NCBI GenBank assembly: GCA_964035545.1
Contig: CAXIUT010000183.1
Span: 1,550,001 to 1,614,000 of the forward strand
Source of the DNA: Bugula neritina
Taxonomy: Eukaryota > Bryozoa > Gymnolaemata > Cheilostomatida > Bugulidae
Direction: 5' to 3'
DNA: 64,000 bases
The translations under genes were made by a program, and so were the position numbers. A model generated the notes under the pieces. It was given only the letters and a program-made list of their open reading frames with translations, was not told the DNA's origin and did not search any database. Of the stretch, positions 14,611-30,500 are shown one piece after another (positions within the stretch are counted from its first letter, which is position 1; every line of letters starts with the position of its first letter).

Positions 14611-15778
14611 TTACCGAATATATGGTAAACTACTGAAATATACTGTAACGCATTGAAAAATACTGCAACATACTGAAATATATTGCGACACATTGCAATA
14701 TACTGTAACATACTGAAAAATGCTGTAGCACACTGAAATATACTGCAATTCACTGAAATATACTGCAACATACTGAAATACACCGCAACATCCTACAACA
14801 TACTGAAATACACTGTAACATATTGAAATACACTGCAACACATTGAAATATACTGCAACATAACGAAACATATGGTAAACTATTGAAATAAATTTTAACA
14901 CATTGAAAAATACTGCAACATACTGAAATATATTATAACACATTGAAAAATACTGCAACATACTGAAGTATACTGTAACACACTGAAGTACACTGCAACT
15001 CACTGAAATATACTGCAATATACAGAAATACACTGCAACATCCTACAAAATGCTGAAATACACTGTAACATATTGAAATACACTGCAACACATTGAAATA
15101 TACTGCAACATACCCAAATATATGGTAAACTACTGAAATATACTGTAACACATTGACAAATACTGCAACATACTGAAATATACTGCAACATACCTAAATA
15201 TACGGTAATATACTGAAATATACTGTAACACACCGAAATATACTGCAACATACTGAAATACACTGTAACATACTGAAATATACTGCAACATACTGAATTA
15301 CACTGCTACATACTGAAATATACTGCAACATACTGCAACATACTGAAATACACTGTAACATACTGAAATAAACTGCAACATACTACAACATATTGAAATA
15401 CACTGCAACACATTGAAGTATACTGCAACATACCTAAATATACGGTAATATACTGAAATATACTGTAACACATTGAAAAAACTGCAACATACTGAAATAC
15501 ACTGTAACATACTGAAATATACTGCAACATACTGAATTACACTGCTACATACTGAAATATACTGCAACATACTGCAACATACTGAAATACACTGTAACAT
15601 ACTGAAATAAACTGCAACATACTACAACATATTGAAATACACTGCAACACATTGAAGTATACTGCAACATACCTAAATATACTGCAACATACTGAAATAC
15701 ACTGTAACATACTGAGATACACTGTCGCATACTGCAACATATTGAACTACACTGCAACACATTGAAATATATTGCAAC
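14611..15778. repeat. 1,168-bp internal duplication, copy 1
   Basis: Tandem duplication inside H2: 14,611-15,778 recurs as 15,779-16,946. Its length is 117 half-units minus two one-base losses, so the unit contains an odd number of half-units and the exchange was in 10-bp rather than 20-bp register. Confidence 0.92.
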
Positions 15779-16946
15779 TTATCCAATATATGGTAAACTA
15801 CTGAAATATACTGTAACGCATTGAAAAATACTGCAACATACTGAAATATATTGCGACACATTGCAATATACTGTAACATACTGAAAAATGCTGTAGCACA
15901 CTGAAATATACTGCAATTCACTGAAATATACTGCAACATACTGAAATACACCGCAACATCCTACAACATACTGAAATACACTGTAACATATTGAAATACA
16001 CTGCAACACATTGAAATATACTGCAACATAACGAAACATATGGTAAACTATTGAAATAAATTTTAACACATTGAAAAATACTGCAACATACTGAAATATA
16101 TTATAACACATTGAAAAATACTGCAACATACTGAAGTATACTGTAACACACTGAAGTACACTGCAACTCACTGAAATATACTGCAATATACAGAAATACA
16201 CTGCAACATCCTACAAAATGCTGAAATACACTGTAACATATTGAAATACACTGCAACACATTGAAATATACTGCAACATACCCAAATATATGGTAAACTA
16301 CTGAAATATACTGTAACACATTGACAAATACTGCAACATACTGAAATATACTGCAACATACCTAAATATACGGTAATATACTGAAATATACTGTAACACA
16401 CCGAAATATACTGCAACATACTGAAATACACTGTAACATACTGAAATATACTGCAACATACTGAATTACACTGCTACATACTGAAATATACTGCAACATA
16501 CTGCAACATACTGAAATACACTGTAACATACTGAAATAAACTGCAACATACTACAACATATTGAAATACACTGCAACACATTGAAGTATACTGCAACATA
16601 CCTAAATATACGGTAATATACTGAAATATACTGTAACACATTGAAAAAACTGCAACATACTGAAATACACTGTAACATACTGAAATATACTGCAACATAC
16701 TGAATTACACTGCTACATACTGAAATATACTGCAACATACTGCAACATACTGAAATACACTGTAACATACTGAAATAAACTGCAACATACTACAACATAT
16801 TGAAATACACTGCAACACATTGAAGTATACTGCAACATACCTAAATATACTGCAACATACTGAAATACACTGTAACATACTGAGATACACTGTCGCATAC
16901 TGCAACATATTGAACTACACTGCAACACTTTGAAATATATTGCAAC
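15779..16946. repeat. 1,168-bp internal duplication, copy 2, with hybrid junction
   Basis: The junction at 15,779-15,800 is a hybrid. The left part, TTATCCAATATATGG, is typical of the end of an H unit (normally followed by AAAAC). The right part, TAAACTACTG followed by GCATTGAAAAATACTG, is typical of the CTTACCGAATATATGG block start. This is the expected product of unequal exchange between two AATATATGG sites about 1.17 kb apart. Confidence 0.9.
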
Positions 16947-17445
16947 TTATCCAATATATGGAAAACTACTGAAATATACTGTAACGCATTGAAAAAGACT
17001 GCAACATACTGAAATATATTGCGACACATTGCAATATACTGTAATTTACTGAAAAATGCTGTAGCACACTGAAATATACTGCAATTCGCTGAAATATACT
17101 GCAACATTCTGAAATACACCGTAACATCCTACAACATACTAAAATAGACTGTAACATTTCGAAATACACTGCAACACATTCAATTATACTGCAACATAAC
17201 GAAGTATATGGTAAACTACTGAAATGTATTTTAACAAATTGAAAAATACTGCAACATACTGAAATATACTGTAGCACACTAAAGTATACTGCAACATACT
17301 GAAATACACTGTAACATACTGAAATATACTGCAACATACTGAAATACACTGCTACATACTGAAATATACTGCAACGTACTGCAACATACTGCAACATACT
17401 GAAATACACTGTAACATACTGAAATACACTGCAACATATTACCAC

Positions 17446-17465
17446 ATATTGAAATACACAGTAAC
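17446..17465. other. HOR recombination junction J2
   Basis: Same 230-bp-short join as J1, between H2 and H3, at the identical base. Confidence 0.92.
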
Positions 17466-20400
17466 ATATTGAAATACACTGCAACACATTGAAATATACT
17501 GTGACATACCTAAATATACGGTAAGATACTGAAATATACTGTAACACATTGAAAAATACTGCAACATACTGAAATATACTGTAACACACCGAAATATACT
17601 GCAACATACTGAAATACACAGTAACATACTGAAATACACTGCTACATACTGAAATATACTGCAACATACTGCAACATACTGAAATACACAGTAACATACT
17701 GAAATACACTGCAACATACTACAACATATTGAAATACACTGCAACACATTGAAATGTACTGCAACATACCGAAATATACGGTAATATACTGAAATATACT
17801 GTACCACATTGAAAAATACTGCAACATACTGAAATACACTGCAACACACTGAAACACACCGCAAAAAACTACAACATACTGAAATACACTGTAACATATT
17901 AAAACATACTGCAACATACTGAAATACACTGCAACACACTGAAATATACCGCAAAATACTACAACATACTGAAATACACTGTAACATATTGAAATACACT
18001 GCAACACATTGAAATATACTGCAACATACCGAAATATATGGTAAACTAATGAAATATACTGTAACACATTGAGAAATACCGCAACATACTGAAAGATACT
18101 GCGACACATTGCAATATACTGTAACATACTGAAATATGATGTAGCACACTGAAATACACTGCAACATCCTACAACATACTGAAATACACTGTAACATATT
18201 GAAATACTTTGCAACACATTGAAATATACTGCAACATAACAAAATATATGGTAAACTACTGAAATAGACTTTAACACATTGAAAAAGACTGCAACATACT
18301 GAAATATACTGCGACACCTAGCAATATACTGTAACATACTGAAATATGCTCTAGCACACTGAAATACAATGCAACTCACTGAAATATACTGCAACATACT
18401 GAAATACACTGCAACATCCTACAACATGCTGAAATACACTGTAACATATTGAAATACACTGCAACACTTTGAAACATACTGCAACATACCGAAATATATG
18501 ATAAACTACTGCAACATACTACAACATATTGAAATAAACTGCAACACATTGAAATATACTGCAACATACCTAAATATACGGTAATATACTGAAATTCACT
18601 GTAACGCATTGCAAAATACTGCAACATACTGAAATTCACGGTGACACACTGAAATACGCTGCAAAATACTGCAACATACTGAAATACACTGTAACATACT
18701 GAAATATACTGCAACATACTGAAATACACTGCTACATACGGAAATATTCTGCAACATACTGCAACATACTGCAATACACTGTAACATACTGAAATACACT
18801 GCAACATACTACAACATATTGAAATACACTGCAACACATTGAAATACACTGCAACTTACCGAATATATGGTAAACTACTGAAATATACTGTAACGCATTG
18901 AAAAATACTGCAACATACTGAAATATATTGCGACACATTGCAATATACTGTAACATACTGAAAAATGCTGTAGCACACTGAAATATACTGCAATTCACTG
19001 AAATATACTGCAACATACTGAAATACACCGCAACATCCTACAACATACTGAAATACACTGTAACATATTGAAATACACTGCAACACATTGAAATATACTG
19101 CAACATAACGAAACATATGGTAAACTATTGAAATAAATTTTAACACATTGAAAAATACTGCAACATACTGAAATATATTATAACACATTGAAAAATACTG
19201 CAACATACTGAAGTATACTGTAACACACTGAAGTACACTGCAACTCACTGAAATATACTGCAATATACAGAAATACACTGCAACATCCTACAAAATGCTG
19301 AAATACACTGTAACATATTGAAATACACTGCAACACATTGAAATATACTGCAACATACCCAAATATATGGTAAACTACTGAAATATACTGTAACACATTG
19401 ACAAATACTGCAACATACTGAAATATACTGCAACATACCTAAATATACGGTAATATACTGAAATATACTGTAACACACCGAAATATACTGCAACATACTG
19501 AAATACACTGTAACATACTGAAATATACTGCAACATACTGAATTACACTGCTACATACTGAAATATACTGCAACATACTGCAACATACTGAAATACACTG
19601 TAACATACTGAAATAAACTGCAACATACTACAACATATTGAAATACACTGCAACACATTGAAGTATACTGCAACATACCTAAATATACGGTAATATACTG
19701 AAATATACTGTAACACATTGAAAAAACTGCAACATACTGAAATACACTGTAACATACTGAAATATACTGCAACATACTGAATTACACTGCTACATACTGA
19801 AATATACTGCAACATACTGCAACATACTGAAATACACTGTAACATACTGAAATAAACTGCAACATACTACAACATATTGAAATACACTGCAACACATTGA
19901 AGTATACTGCAACATACCTAAATATACTGCAACATACTGAAATACACTGTAACATACTGAGATACACTGTCGCATACTGCAACATATTGAACTACACTGC
20001 AACACATTGAAATATATTGCAACTTATCCAATATATGGAAAACTACTGAAATATACTGTAACGCATTGAAAAAGACTGCAACATACTGAAATATATTGCG
20101 ACACATTGCAATATACTGTAAGTTACTGAAAAATGCTGTAGCACACTGAAATATACTGCAATTCGCTGAAATACACTGCAATATTCTGAAATACACCGTA
20201 ACATCCTACAACATACTAAAATAGACTGTAACATTTCGAAATACACTGCAACACATTCAATTATACTGCAACATAACGAAGTATATGGTAAACTACTGAA
20301 ATGTATTTTAACAAATTGAAAAATACTGCAACATACTGAAATATACTGTAGCACACTAAAGTATACTGCAACATACTGAAATACACTGTAACATACTGAA

Positions 20401-20536
20401 ATATACTGCAACATACTGAAATACACTGCTACATACTGAAATATACTGCAACGTACTGCAACATACTGCAACATACTGAAATACACTGTAACATACTGAA
20501 ATACACTGCAACATATTACCACATATTGAAATACAC
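17460..20536. repeat. Higher-order repeat H3 (3,077 bp)
   Basis: Third HOR copy, without the 1,168-bp enlargement, so its length returns to 3,077. It carries the ATATGATAAAC variant of H2 (near 18,498) and so derives from an H2-like rather than an H1-like parent. Near the right end it differs by CTGTAAGTTACTG (20,116; H1 has CTGTAATTTACTG), a change shared with 35,545 in the second large unit. Confidence 0.92.
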
Positions 20537-20542
20537 AGTAAC
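20523..20542. other. HOR recombination junction J3
   Basis: Same join, between H3 and the sequence leading into the first large unit. Confidence 0.92.
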
Positions 20543-22634
20543 ATATTGAAATACACTGCAACACATTGAAATATACTGTGACATACCTAAATATACGGTA
20601 AGATACTGAAATATACTGTAACACATTGAAAAATACTGCAACATACTGAAATATACTGTAACACACCGAAATATACTGCAACATACTGAAATACACAGTA
20701 ACATACTGAAATACACTGCTACATACTGAAATATACTGCAACATACTGCAACATACTGAAATACACAGTAACATACTGAAATACACTGCAACATACTACA
20801 ACATATTGAAATACACTGCAACACATTGAAATGTACTGCAACATACCGAAATATACGGTAATATACTGAAATATACTGTACCACATTGAAAAATACTGCA
20901 ACATACTGAAATACACTGCAACACACTGAAACACACCGCAAAAAACTACAACATACTGAAATACACTGTAACATATTAAAACATACTGCAACATACTGAA
21001 ATACACTGCAACACACTGAAATATACCGCTAAATACTACAACATACTGAAATACACTGTAACATATTGAAATACACTGCAACACATTGAAATATACTGCA
21101 ACATACCGAAATATATGGTAAACTAATGAAATATACTGTAACACATTGAGAAATACCGCAACATACTGAAAGATACTGCGACACATTGCAATATACTGTA
21201 ACATACTGAAATATGATGTAGCACACTGAAATACACTGCAACATCCTACAACATACTGAAATACACTGTAACATATTGAAATACTTTGCAACACATTGAA
21301 ATATACTGCAACATAACAAAATATATGGTAAACTACTGAAATAGACTTTAACACATTGAAAAAGACTGCAACATACTGAAATATACTGCGACACCTAGCA
21401 ATATACTGTAACATACTGAAATATGCTCTAGCACACTGAAATACAATGCAACTCACTGAAATATACTGCAACATACTGAAATACACTGCAACATCCTACA
21501 ACATGCTGAAATACACTGTAACATATTGAAATACACTGCAACACTTTGAAACATACTGCAACATACCGAAATATATGGTAAACTACTGCAACATACTACA
21601 ACATATTGAAATACACTGCAACACATTGAAATATACTGCAACATACCTAAATATACGGTAATATACTGAAATTCACTGTAACGCATTGCAAAATACTGCA
21701 ACATACTGAAATTCACGGTGACACACTGAAATACGCTGCAAAATACTACAACATACTGAAATAAACTGTAACATATTGAAATACACTACAACACATTGAA
21801 AAATACTGCAACATACTGAAATATACTGTAACACACTGAAATATACTGCAACATACTGAAATACACTGTAACATACTGAAATATACTGCAACATACTGAA
21901 ATACACTGCTACATACGGAAATATTCTGCAACATACTGCAACATACTGCAATACACTGTAACATACTGAAATACACTGCAACATACTACAACATATTGAA
22001 ATACACTGCAACACATTGAAATACACTGCAACTTACCGAATATATGGTAAACTACTGAAATATACTGTAACGCATTGAAAAATACTGCAACATACTGAAA
22101 TATATTGCGACACATTGCAATATACTATAACATACTGAAAAATGCTGTAGCACACTGAAATATACTGCAATTCACTGAAATATACTGCAACATACTGAAA
22201 TACACCGCAACATCCTACAACATACTGAAATACACTGTAACATATTGAAATACACTGCAACACATTGAAATATACTGCAACATAACGAAACATATGGTAA
22301 ACTATTGAAATAAATTTTAACACATTGAAAAATACTGCAACATACTGAAATATATTATAACACATTGAAAAATACTGCAACATACTGAAGTATACTGTAA
22401 CACACTGAAGTACACTGCAACTCACTGAAATATACTGCAATAAACAGAAATACACTGCAACATCCTACAAAATGCTGAAATACACTGTAACATATTGAAA
22501 TACACTGCAACACATTGAAATATACTGCAACATACCCAAATATATGGTAAACTACTGAAATATACTGTAACACATTGACAAATACTGCAACATACTGAAA
22601 TATACTGCAACATACCTAAATATACGGTAATATA

Positions 22635-22655
22635 CTGAAATATACTGCAACATAC
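22635..22655. other. 60-bp deletion site in U1
   Basis: Here the sequence passes straight from GGTAATATACTG to GAAATATACTGCAACATACTG and then AATTACACTG. At the equivalent place in U2 (near 28,990-29,060) three further monomers, including CACACCGAAATATACTG, intervene. U3 and U4 also have them, so U1 lost 60 bp. Confidence 0.85.
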
Positions 22656-24645
22656 TGAATTACACTGCTACATACTGAAATATACTGCAACATACTGCAA
22701 CATACTGAAATACACTGTAACATACTGAAATAAACTGCAACATACTACAACATATTGAAATACACTGCAACACATTGAAGTATACTGCAACATACCTAAA
22801 TATACGGTAATATACTGAAATATACTGTAACACATTGAAAAAACTGCAACATACTGAAATACACTGCAACACACTGAAATACACCGCAAAAAACTACAAT
22901 ATACTGAAATACACTGTAACATATTGAAATCCACTGCAACACATTGAAATATACTGCAACATACCGAAATATATGGTAAACTAATGAAATATACTGTAAC
23001 ACATTGAAAAATACCGCAACATACTGAAATATACTGCGACAGATTGCAATATACTGTAACATATTGAAATATGCTGTAGCACACTGAAATACACTGCAAC
23101 ATCCTACAACATACTGAAATACACTGTAACATATTGAAATACACTGCAAGAAATTGAAATAGACTGCAAAATAACAAAATATATGGTAAACTACTGAAAT
23201 ATACTTTACCACATTGAAAAATACTGCAACATACAGAAATATACTGTAACACACTGAAATATACTGCAACATACTGAAATACACTGCTAAATACTGAAAT
23301 ATACTGCAACATACTGCAACAAACTGCAACATACTGAAATACACTGTAACATATTGAAGTACACTGCAACACATTGAAATATACTGCAACATACCAAAAT
23401 ATATGGTAAACAACTGAAATATACTTTAACACATTGAAAAATACTGCAACATACTGAAATATACTGCGACACTTTGCAATATACTGTAACATACCGAAAT
23501 ATGCTCTAGCGCACTGAAATACATTGCAACTCACTGAAATATATTGCAACATACTGAAATACACTGTGACATCCTGAAATATACTGCAACATACTGAAAT
23601 ACACTGCTACATACTGAAATATACTGCAACATACTGCAACATACTGAAATACACTGCAACATACTACAACATACTGAAATACACTGCAACACATTGAAAT
23701 ATACTGCAACATACCTAAATATACGGTAATCTACCGAAATATACTGTAACGCATTGCAAAATACTGCAACATACTGAAATACACTGCGACACACTGAAGT
23801 ACGCTGCAAAATACTACAACATACTGAAATAAACTGTAACATATTGAAATACACTGCAATACATTGATAAATAATGCAATATACTGAAATATACTGTAAC
23901 ACACTGAAATATACTGCAACATACTGAAATACACTGTAACATACTGAAATATACTGCAACGTACTGAAATACACTGCTACATACTGAAATATACTGTAAC
24001 ATACTGCAACATACTGAAATACACTGTAACATACTGAGATACACTGCAACATACTACAACATATTGAAATACAATGCAACACATTGAAATATACTGCAGC
24101 ATAACGAAATATATGGTAAACTAATGAAATATATTTTAACACATTGAGAAATACTGCAACATACTGAAATATACTGCGGCACCTAGCAATATACTGTAAC
24201 ATACTGAAATATGCTCTAGCACACTGAAATACAATGCAACTCACTGAAATATACTGCAACATACTGAAATACACTGCAACATCCTACAACATGCTGAAAT
24301 ACACTGTAACATATTGAAATACACTGCAACACTTTGAAACATACTGCAACATACCGAAATATATGGTAAACTACTGCAACATACTACAACATATTGAAAT
24401 ACACTGCAACACATTGAAATATACTGCAACATACCTAAATATACGGTAATATACTGAAATTCACTGTAACGCATTGCAAAATACTGCAACATACTGAAAT
24501 TCACTGTGACACACTGAAATACGCTGCAAAATACTACAACATACTGAAATAAACTGTAACATATTGAAATACACTACAACACATTGAAAAATACTGCAAC
24601 ATACTGAAATACACTGTAACATATTGAAGTACACTGCAACACATT

Positions 24646-24660
24646 GAAATAATAATTATA
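24646..24660. other. 7-bp insertion variant, copy 2
   Basis: Same 7-bp insertion in the same context: CAACACATTG on the left and TACTGCAACATACCAAAATA on the right. The uninserted paralogue lies about 1.25 kb upstream in the same large unit, near 23,390. Confidence 0.95.
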
Positions 24661-26031
24661 CTGCAACATACCAAAATATATGGTAAACAACTGAAATATA
24701 CTTTAACACATTGAAAAATACTGCAACATACTGAAATATACTGCGACACTTTGCAATATACTGTAACATACCGAAATATGCTCTAGCACACTGAAATACA
24801 CTGCAACTCACTGAAATATACTGCAACATACTGAAATACACTGTGACATCCTGAAATATACTGCAACATTCTGAAATAGACTGCTACATACTGAAATATA
24901 CTGCAACATACTGCAACATACTGAAATACACTGCAACATACTACAACATACTGAAATACGCTGCAACACATTGAAATATACTGAAACATACCTAAATATA
25001 CGGTAATATACCGAAATATACTGTAACGCATTGCAAAATACTGCAACATACTGAAATACACTGCGACACACTGAAATACGCTGCAAAATACTACAACATA
25101 CTGAAATAAACTGTAACATATTGAAATACACTGCAATACATTGAAAAATAATGCAATATACTGAAATATACTGTAACACACTGAAATATACTGCAACATA
25201 CTGAAATACACTGTAACATACTGAAATATACTGCAACGTACTGAAATACACTGCTACATACTGAAATATACTGTAGCATACTGCAACATACTGAAATACA
25301 CTGTAACATACTGAGATACACTGTCGCATACTGCAACATATTGAACTACACTGCAACACATTGAAATATATTGCAACTTATCCAATATATGGAAAACTAC
25401 TGAAATATACTGTAACGCATTGAAAAAGACTGCAACATACTGAAATGTATTGCGACACATTGCAATATACTGTAATTTACTGAAAAATGCTGTAGCACAC
25501 TGAAATATACTGCAATTCGCTGAAATATACTGCAACATTCTGAAATACACCGTAACATCCTACAACATACTAAAATAGACTGTAACATTTCGAAATACAC
25601 TGCAACACATTCAATTATACTGCAACATAACGAAATATATGGTAAACTACTGAAATGTATTTTAACAAATTGAAAAATACTGCAACATACTGAAATATAC
25701 TGTAACACACTGAAGTATACTGCAACATACTGAAATACACTGTAACATACTGAAATATACTGCAACATACTGAAATACACTGCTACATACTGAAATATAC
25801 TGCAACGTACTGCAACATACTGCAACATACTGAAATACACTGTAACATACTGAAATACACTGCAACATATTACCACATATTGAAATACACTGCAACACAT
25901 TGAAATGTACTGCAACATACCGAAATATATGGTAAACTACTAAAATATACTGTAACACATTGAAAAATACTGCAACATACTGAAATATACTGCGACACCT
26001 AGCAATATACTGTAACATACTGAAATATGCT

Positions 26032-27571
26032 CTAGCACACTGAAATACAATGCAACTTACTGAAACATACTGCAACATACTGAAATACACTGCAACATCC
26101 TACAATATGCTGAAATACACAGTAACATATTGAAATACACTGCAACACATTGAAATATACTGTGACATACCTAAATATACGGTAAGATACTGAAATATAC
26201 TGTAACACATTGAAAAATACTGCAACATACTGAAATATACTGTAACACACCGAAATATACTGCAACATACTGAAATACACAGTAACATACTGAAATACAC
26301 TGCTACATACTGAAATATACTGCAACATACTGCAACATACTGAAATACACAGTAACATACTGAAATACACTGCAACATACTACAACATATTGAAATACAC
26401 TGCAACACATTGAAATGTACTGCAACATACCGAAATATACGGTAATATACTGAAATATACTGTACCACATTGAAAAATACTGCAACATACTGAAATACAC
26501 TGCAACACACTGAAACACACCGCAAAAAACTACAACATACTGAAATACACTGTAACATATTAAAACATACTGCAACATACTGAAATACACTGCAACACAC
26601 TGAAATATACCGCAAAATACTACAACATACTGAAATACACTGTAACATATTGAAATACACTGCAACACATTGAAATATACTGCAACATAACAAAATATAT
26701 GGTAAACTACTGAAATAGACTTTAACACATTGAAAAAGACTGCAACATACTGAAATATACTGCGACACCTAGCAATATACTGTAACATACTGAAATATGC
26801 TCTAGCACACTGAAATACAATGCAACTCACTGAAATATACTGCAACATACTGAAATACACTGCAACATCCTACAACATGCTGAAATACACTGTAACATAT
26901 TGAAATACACTGCAACACATTGAAATATACTGTGACATACCTAAATATACGGTAAGATACTGAAATATACTGTAACACATTGAAAAATACTGCAACATAC
27001 TGAAATATACTGTAACACACCGAAATATACTGCAACATACTGAAATACACAGTAACATACTGAAATACACTGCTACATACTGAAATATACTGCAACATAC
27101 TGCAACATACTGAAATACACAGTAACATACTGAAATACACTGCAACATACTACAACATATTGAAATACACTGCAACACATTGAAATGTACTGCAACATAC
27201 CGAAATATACGGTAATATACTGAAATATACTGTACCACATTGAAAAATACTGCAACATACTGAAATACACTGCAACACACTGAAACACACCGCAAAAAAC
27301 TACAACATACTGAAATACACTGTAACATATTAAAACATACTGCAACATACTGAAATACACTGCAACACACTGAAATATACCGCTAAATACTACAACATAC
27401 TGAAATACACTGTAACATATTGAAATACACTGCAACACATTGAAATATACTGCAACATACCGAAATATATGGTAAACTAATGAAATATACTGTAACACAT
27501 TGAGAAATACCGCAACATACTGAAAGATACTGCGACACATTGCAATATACTGTAACATACTGAAATATGAT
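26032..27571. repeat. 770-bp tandem duplication
   Basis: Sequence from 26,032 recurs from 26,802 at an offset of exactly 770 bp (77 half-units), matching until the 210-bp deletion site. Both starts lie in the same motif, CTCTAGCACACTG followed by GAAATACAATGCAAC, which is the likely site of exchange. Copy 1 has GCAACTTACTGAAACATACTG and copy 2 has GCAACTCACTGAAATATACT, as expected if the partners were different subfamily members. Confidence 0.85.
26675..26700. other. 210-bp deletion site in U1
   Basis: GCAACATA is joined to ACAAAATATATGG. In U2 the first matches 33,093-33,104 and the second 33,311 onward, so 210 bp (21 half-units) is missing here. The ends share the motif ATATACTGCAACATA, which suggests exchange between neighbouring intermediate units. 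Confidence 0.87.
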
Positions 27572-30500
27572 GTAGCACACTGAAATACACTGCAACATCC
27601 TACAACATACTGAAATACACTGTAACATATTGAAATACTTTGCAACACATTGAAATATACTGCAACATAACAAAATATATGGTAAACTACTGAAATAGAC
27701 TTTAACACATTGAAAAAGACTGCAACATACTGAAATATACTGCGACACCTAGCAATATACTGTAACATACTGAAATATGCTCTAGCACACTGAAATACAA
27801 TGCAACTCACTGAAATATACTGCAACATACTGAAATACACTGCAACATCCTACAACATGCTGAAATACACTGTAACATATTGAAATACACTGCAACACTT
27901 TGAAACATACTGCAACATACCGAAATATATGGTAAACTACTGCAACATACTACAACATATTGAAATACACTGCAACACATTGAAATATACTGCAACATAC
28001 CTAAATATACGGTAATATACTGAAATTCACTGTAACGCATTGCAAAATACTGCAACATACTGAAATTCACGGTGACACACTGAAATACGCTGCAAAATAC
28101 TACAACATACTGAAATAAACTGTAACATATTGAAATACACTACAACACATTGAAAAATACTGCAACATACTGAAATATACTGTAACACACTGAAATATAC
28201 TGCAACATACTGAAATACACTGTAACATACTGAAATATACTGCAACATACTGAAATACACTGCTACATACGGAAATATTCTGCAACATACTGCAACATAC
28301 TGCAATACACTGTAACATACTGAAATACACTGCAACATACTACAACATATTGAAATACACTGCAACACATTGAAATACACTGCAACTTACCGAATATATG
28401 GTAAACTACTGAAATATACTGTAACGCATTGAAAAATACTGCAACATACTGAAATATATTGCGACACATTGCAATATACTATAACATACTGAAAAATGCT
28501 GTAGCACACTGAAATATACTGCAATTCACTGAAATATACTGCAACATACTGAAATACACCGCAACATCCTACAACATACTGAAATACACTGTAACATATT
28601 GAAATACACTGCAACACATTGAAATATACTGCAACATAACGAAACATATGGTAAACTATTGAAATAAATTTTAACACATTGAAAAATACTGCAACATACT
28701 GAAATATATTATAACACATTGAAAAATACTGCAACATACTGAAGTATACTGTAACACACTGAAGTACACTGCAACTCACTGAAATATACTGCAATAAACA
28801 GAAATACACTGCAACATCCTACAAAATGCTGAAATACACTGTAACATATTGAAATACACTGCAACACATTGAAATATACTGCAACATACCCAAATATATG
28901 GTAAACTACTGAAATATACTGTAACACATTGACAAATACTGCAACATACTGAAATATACTGCAACATACCTAAATATACGGTAATATACTGAAATATACT
29001 GTAACACACCGAAATATACTGCAACATACTGAAATACACTGTAACATACTGAAATATACTGCAACATACTGAATTACACTGCTACATACTGAAATATACT
29101 GCAACATACTGCAACATACTGAAATACACTGTAACATACTGAAATAAACTGCAACATACTACAACATATTGAAATACACTGCAACACATTGAAGTATACT
29201 GCAACATACCTAAATATACGGTAATATACTGAAATATACTGTAACACATTGAAAAAACTGCAACATACTGAAATACACTGCAACACACTGAAATACACCG
29301 CAAAAAACTACAATATACTGAAATACACTGTAACATATTGAAATCCACTGCAACACATTGAAATATACTGCAACATACCGAAATATATGGTAAACTAATG
29401 AAATATACTGTAACACATTGAAAAATACCGCAACATACTGAAATATACTGCGACAGATTGCAATATACTGTAACATATTGAAATATGCTGTAGCACACTG
29501 AAATACACTGCAACATCCTACAACATACTGAAATACACTGTAACATATTGAAATACACTGCAAGAAATTGAAATAGACTGCAAAATAACAAAATATATGG
29601 TAAACTACTGAAATATACTTTACCACATTGAAAAATACTGCAACATACAGAAATATACTGTAACACACTGAAATATACTGCAACATACTGAAATACACTG
29701 CTAAATACTGAAATATACTGCAACATACTGCAACAAACTGCAACATACTGAAATACACTGTAACATATTGAAGTACACTGCAACACATTGAAATATACTG
29801 CAACATACCAAAATATATGGTAAACAACTGAAATATACTTTAACACATTGAAAAATACTGCAACATACTGAAATATACTGCGACACTTTGCAATATACTG
29901 TAACATACCGAAATATGCTCTAGCGCACTGAAATACACTGCAACTCACTGAAATATATTGCAACATACTGAAATACACTGTGACATCCTGAAATATACTG
30001 CAACATACTGAAATACACTGCTACATACTGAAATATACTGCAACATACTGCAACATACTGAAATACACTGCAACATACTACAACATACTGAAATACACTG
30101 CAACACATTGAAATATACTGCAACATACCTAAATATACGGTAATCTACCGAAATATACTGTAACGCATTGCAAAATACTGCAACATACTGAAATACACTG
30201 CGACACACTGAAGTACGCTGCAAAATACTACAACATACTGAAATAAACTGTAACATATTGAAATACACTGCAATACATTGATAAATAATGCAATATACTG
30301 AAATATACTGTAACACACTGAAATATACTGCAACATACTGAAATACACTGTAACATACTGAAATATACTGCAACGTACTGAAATACACTGCTACATACTG
30401 AAATATACTGTAACATACTGCAACATACTGAAATACACTGTAACATACTGAGATACACTGCAACATACTACAACATATTGAAATACAATGCAACACATTG

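Larger units (their letters stand above)
13215..17459. repeat. Higher-order repeat H2 (4,245 bp, enlarged)
   Basis: Second HOR copy, collinear with H1 at +3,077 up to about 15,780. It then contains an extra 1,168 bp formed by tandem duplication of 14,611-15,778, and regains collinearity with H1 at +4,245. H1 and H2 differ at very few visible positions, for example CATTGTAACATACTG near 11,368 against CACTGTAACATACTG, and ATATGGTAAAC near 11,176 against ATATGATAAAC near 14,253. The duplication is therefore recent relative to monomer divergence. Confidence 0.92.
20719..27072. repeat. Large unit U1 (6,354 bp)
   Basis: Collinear with U2 at +6,354 to about 22,640, then at +6,414 to about 26,686. 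The change is a 60-bp loss in U1 near 22,641. U1 retains the roughly 100-bp segment near 21,735 that H1-H3 lack, and contains the 7-bp insertion at 24,646. Its right end holds a 210-bp loss and a 770-bp tandem duplication. Its length equals 635 half-units minus three one-base losses plus the 7-bp gain. Boundaries are phased to match U2 and are otherwise arbitrary. Confidence 0.88.
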
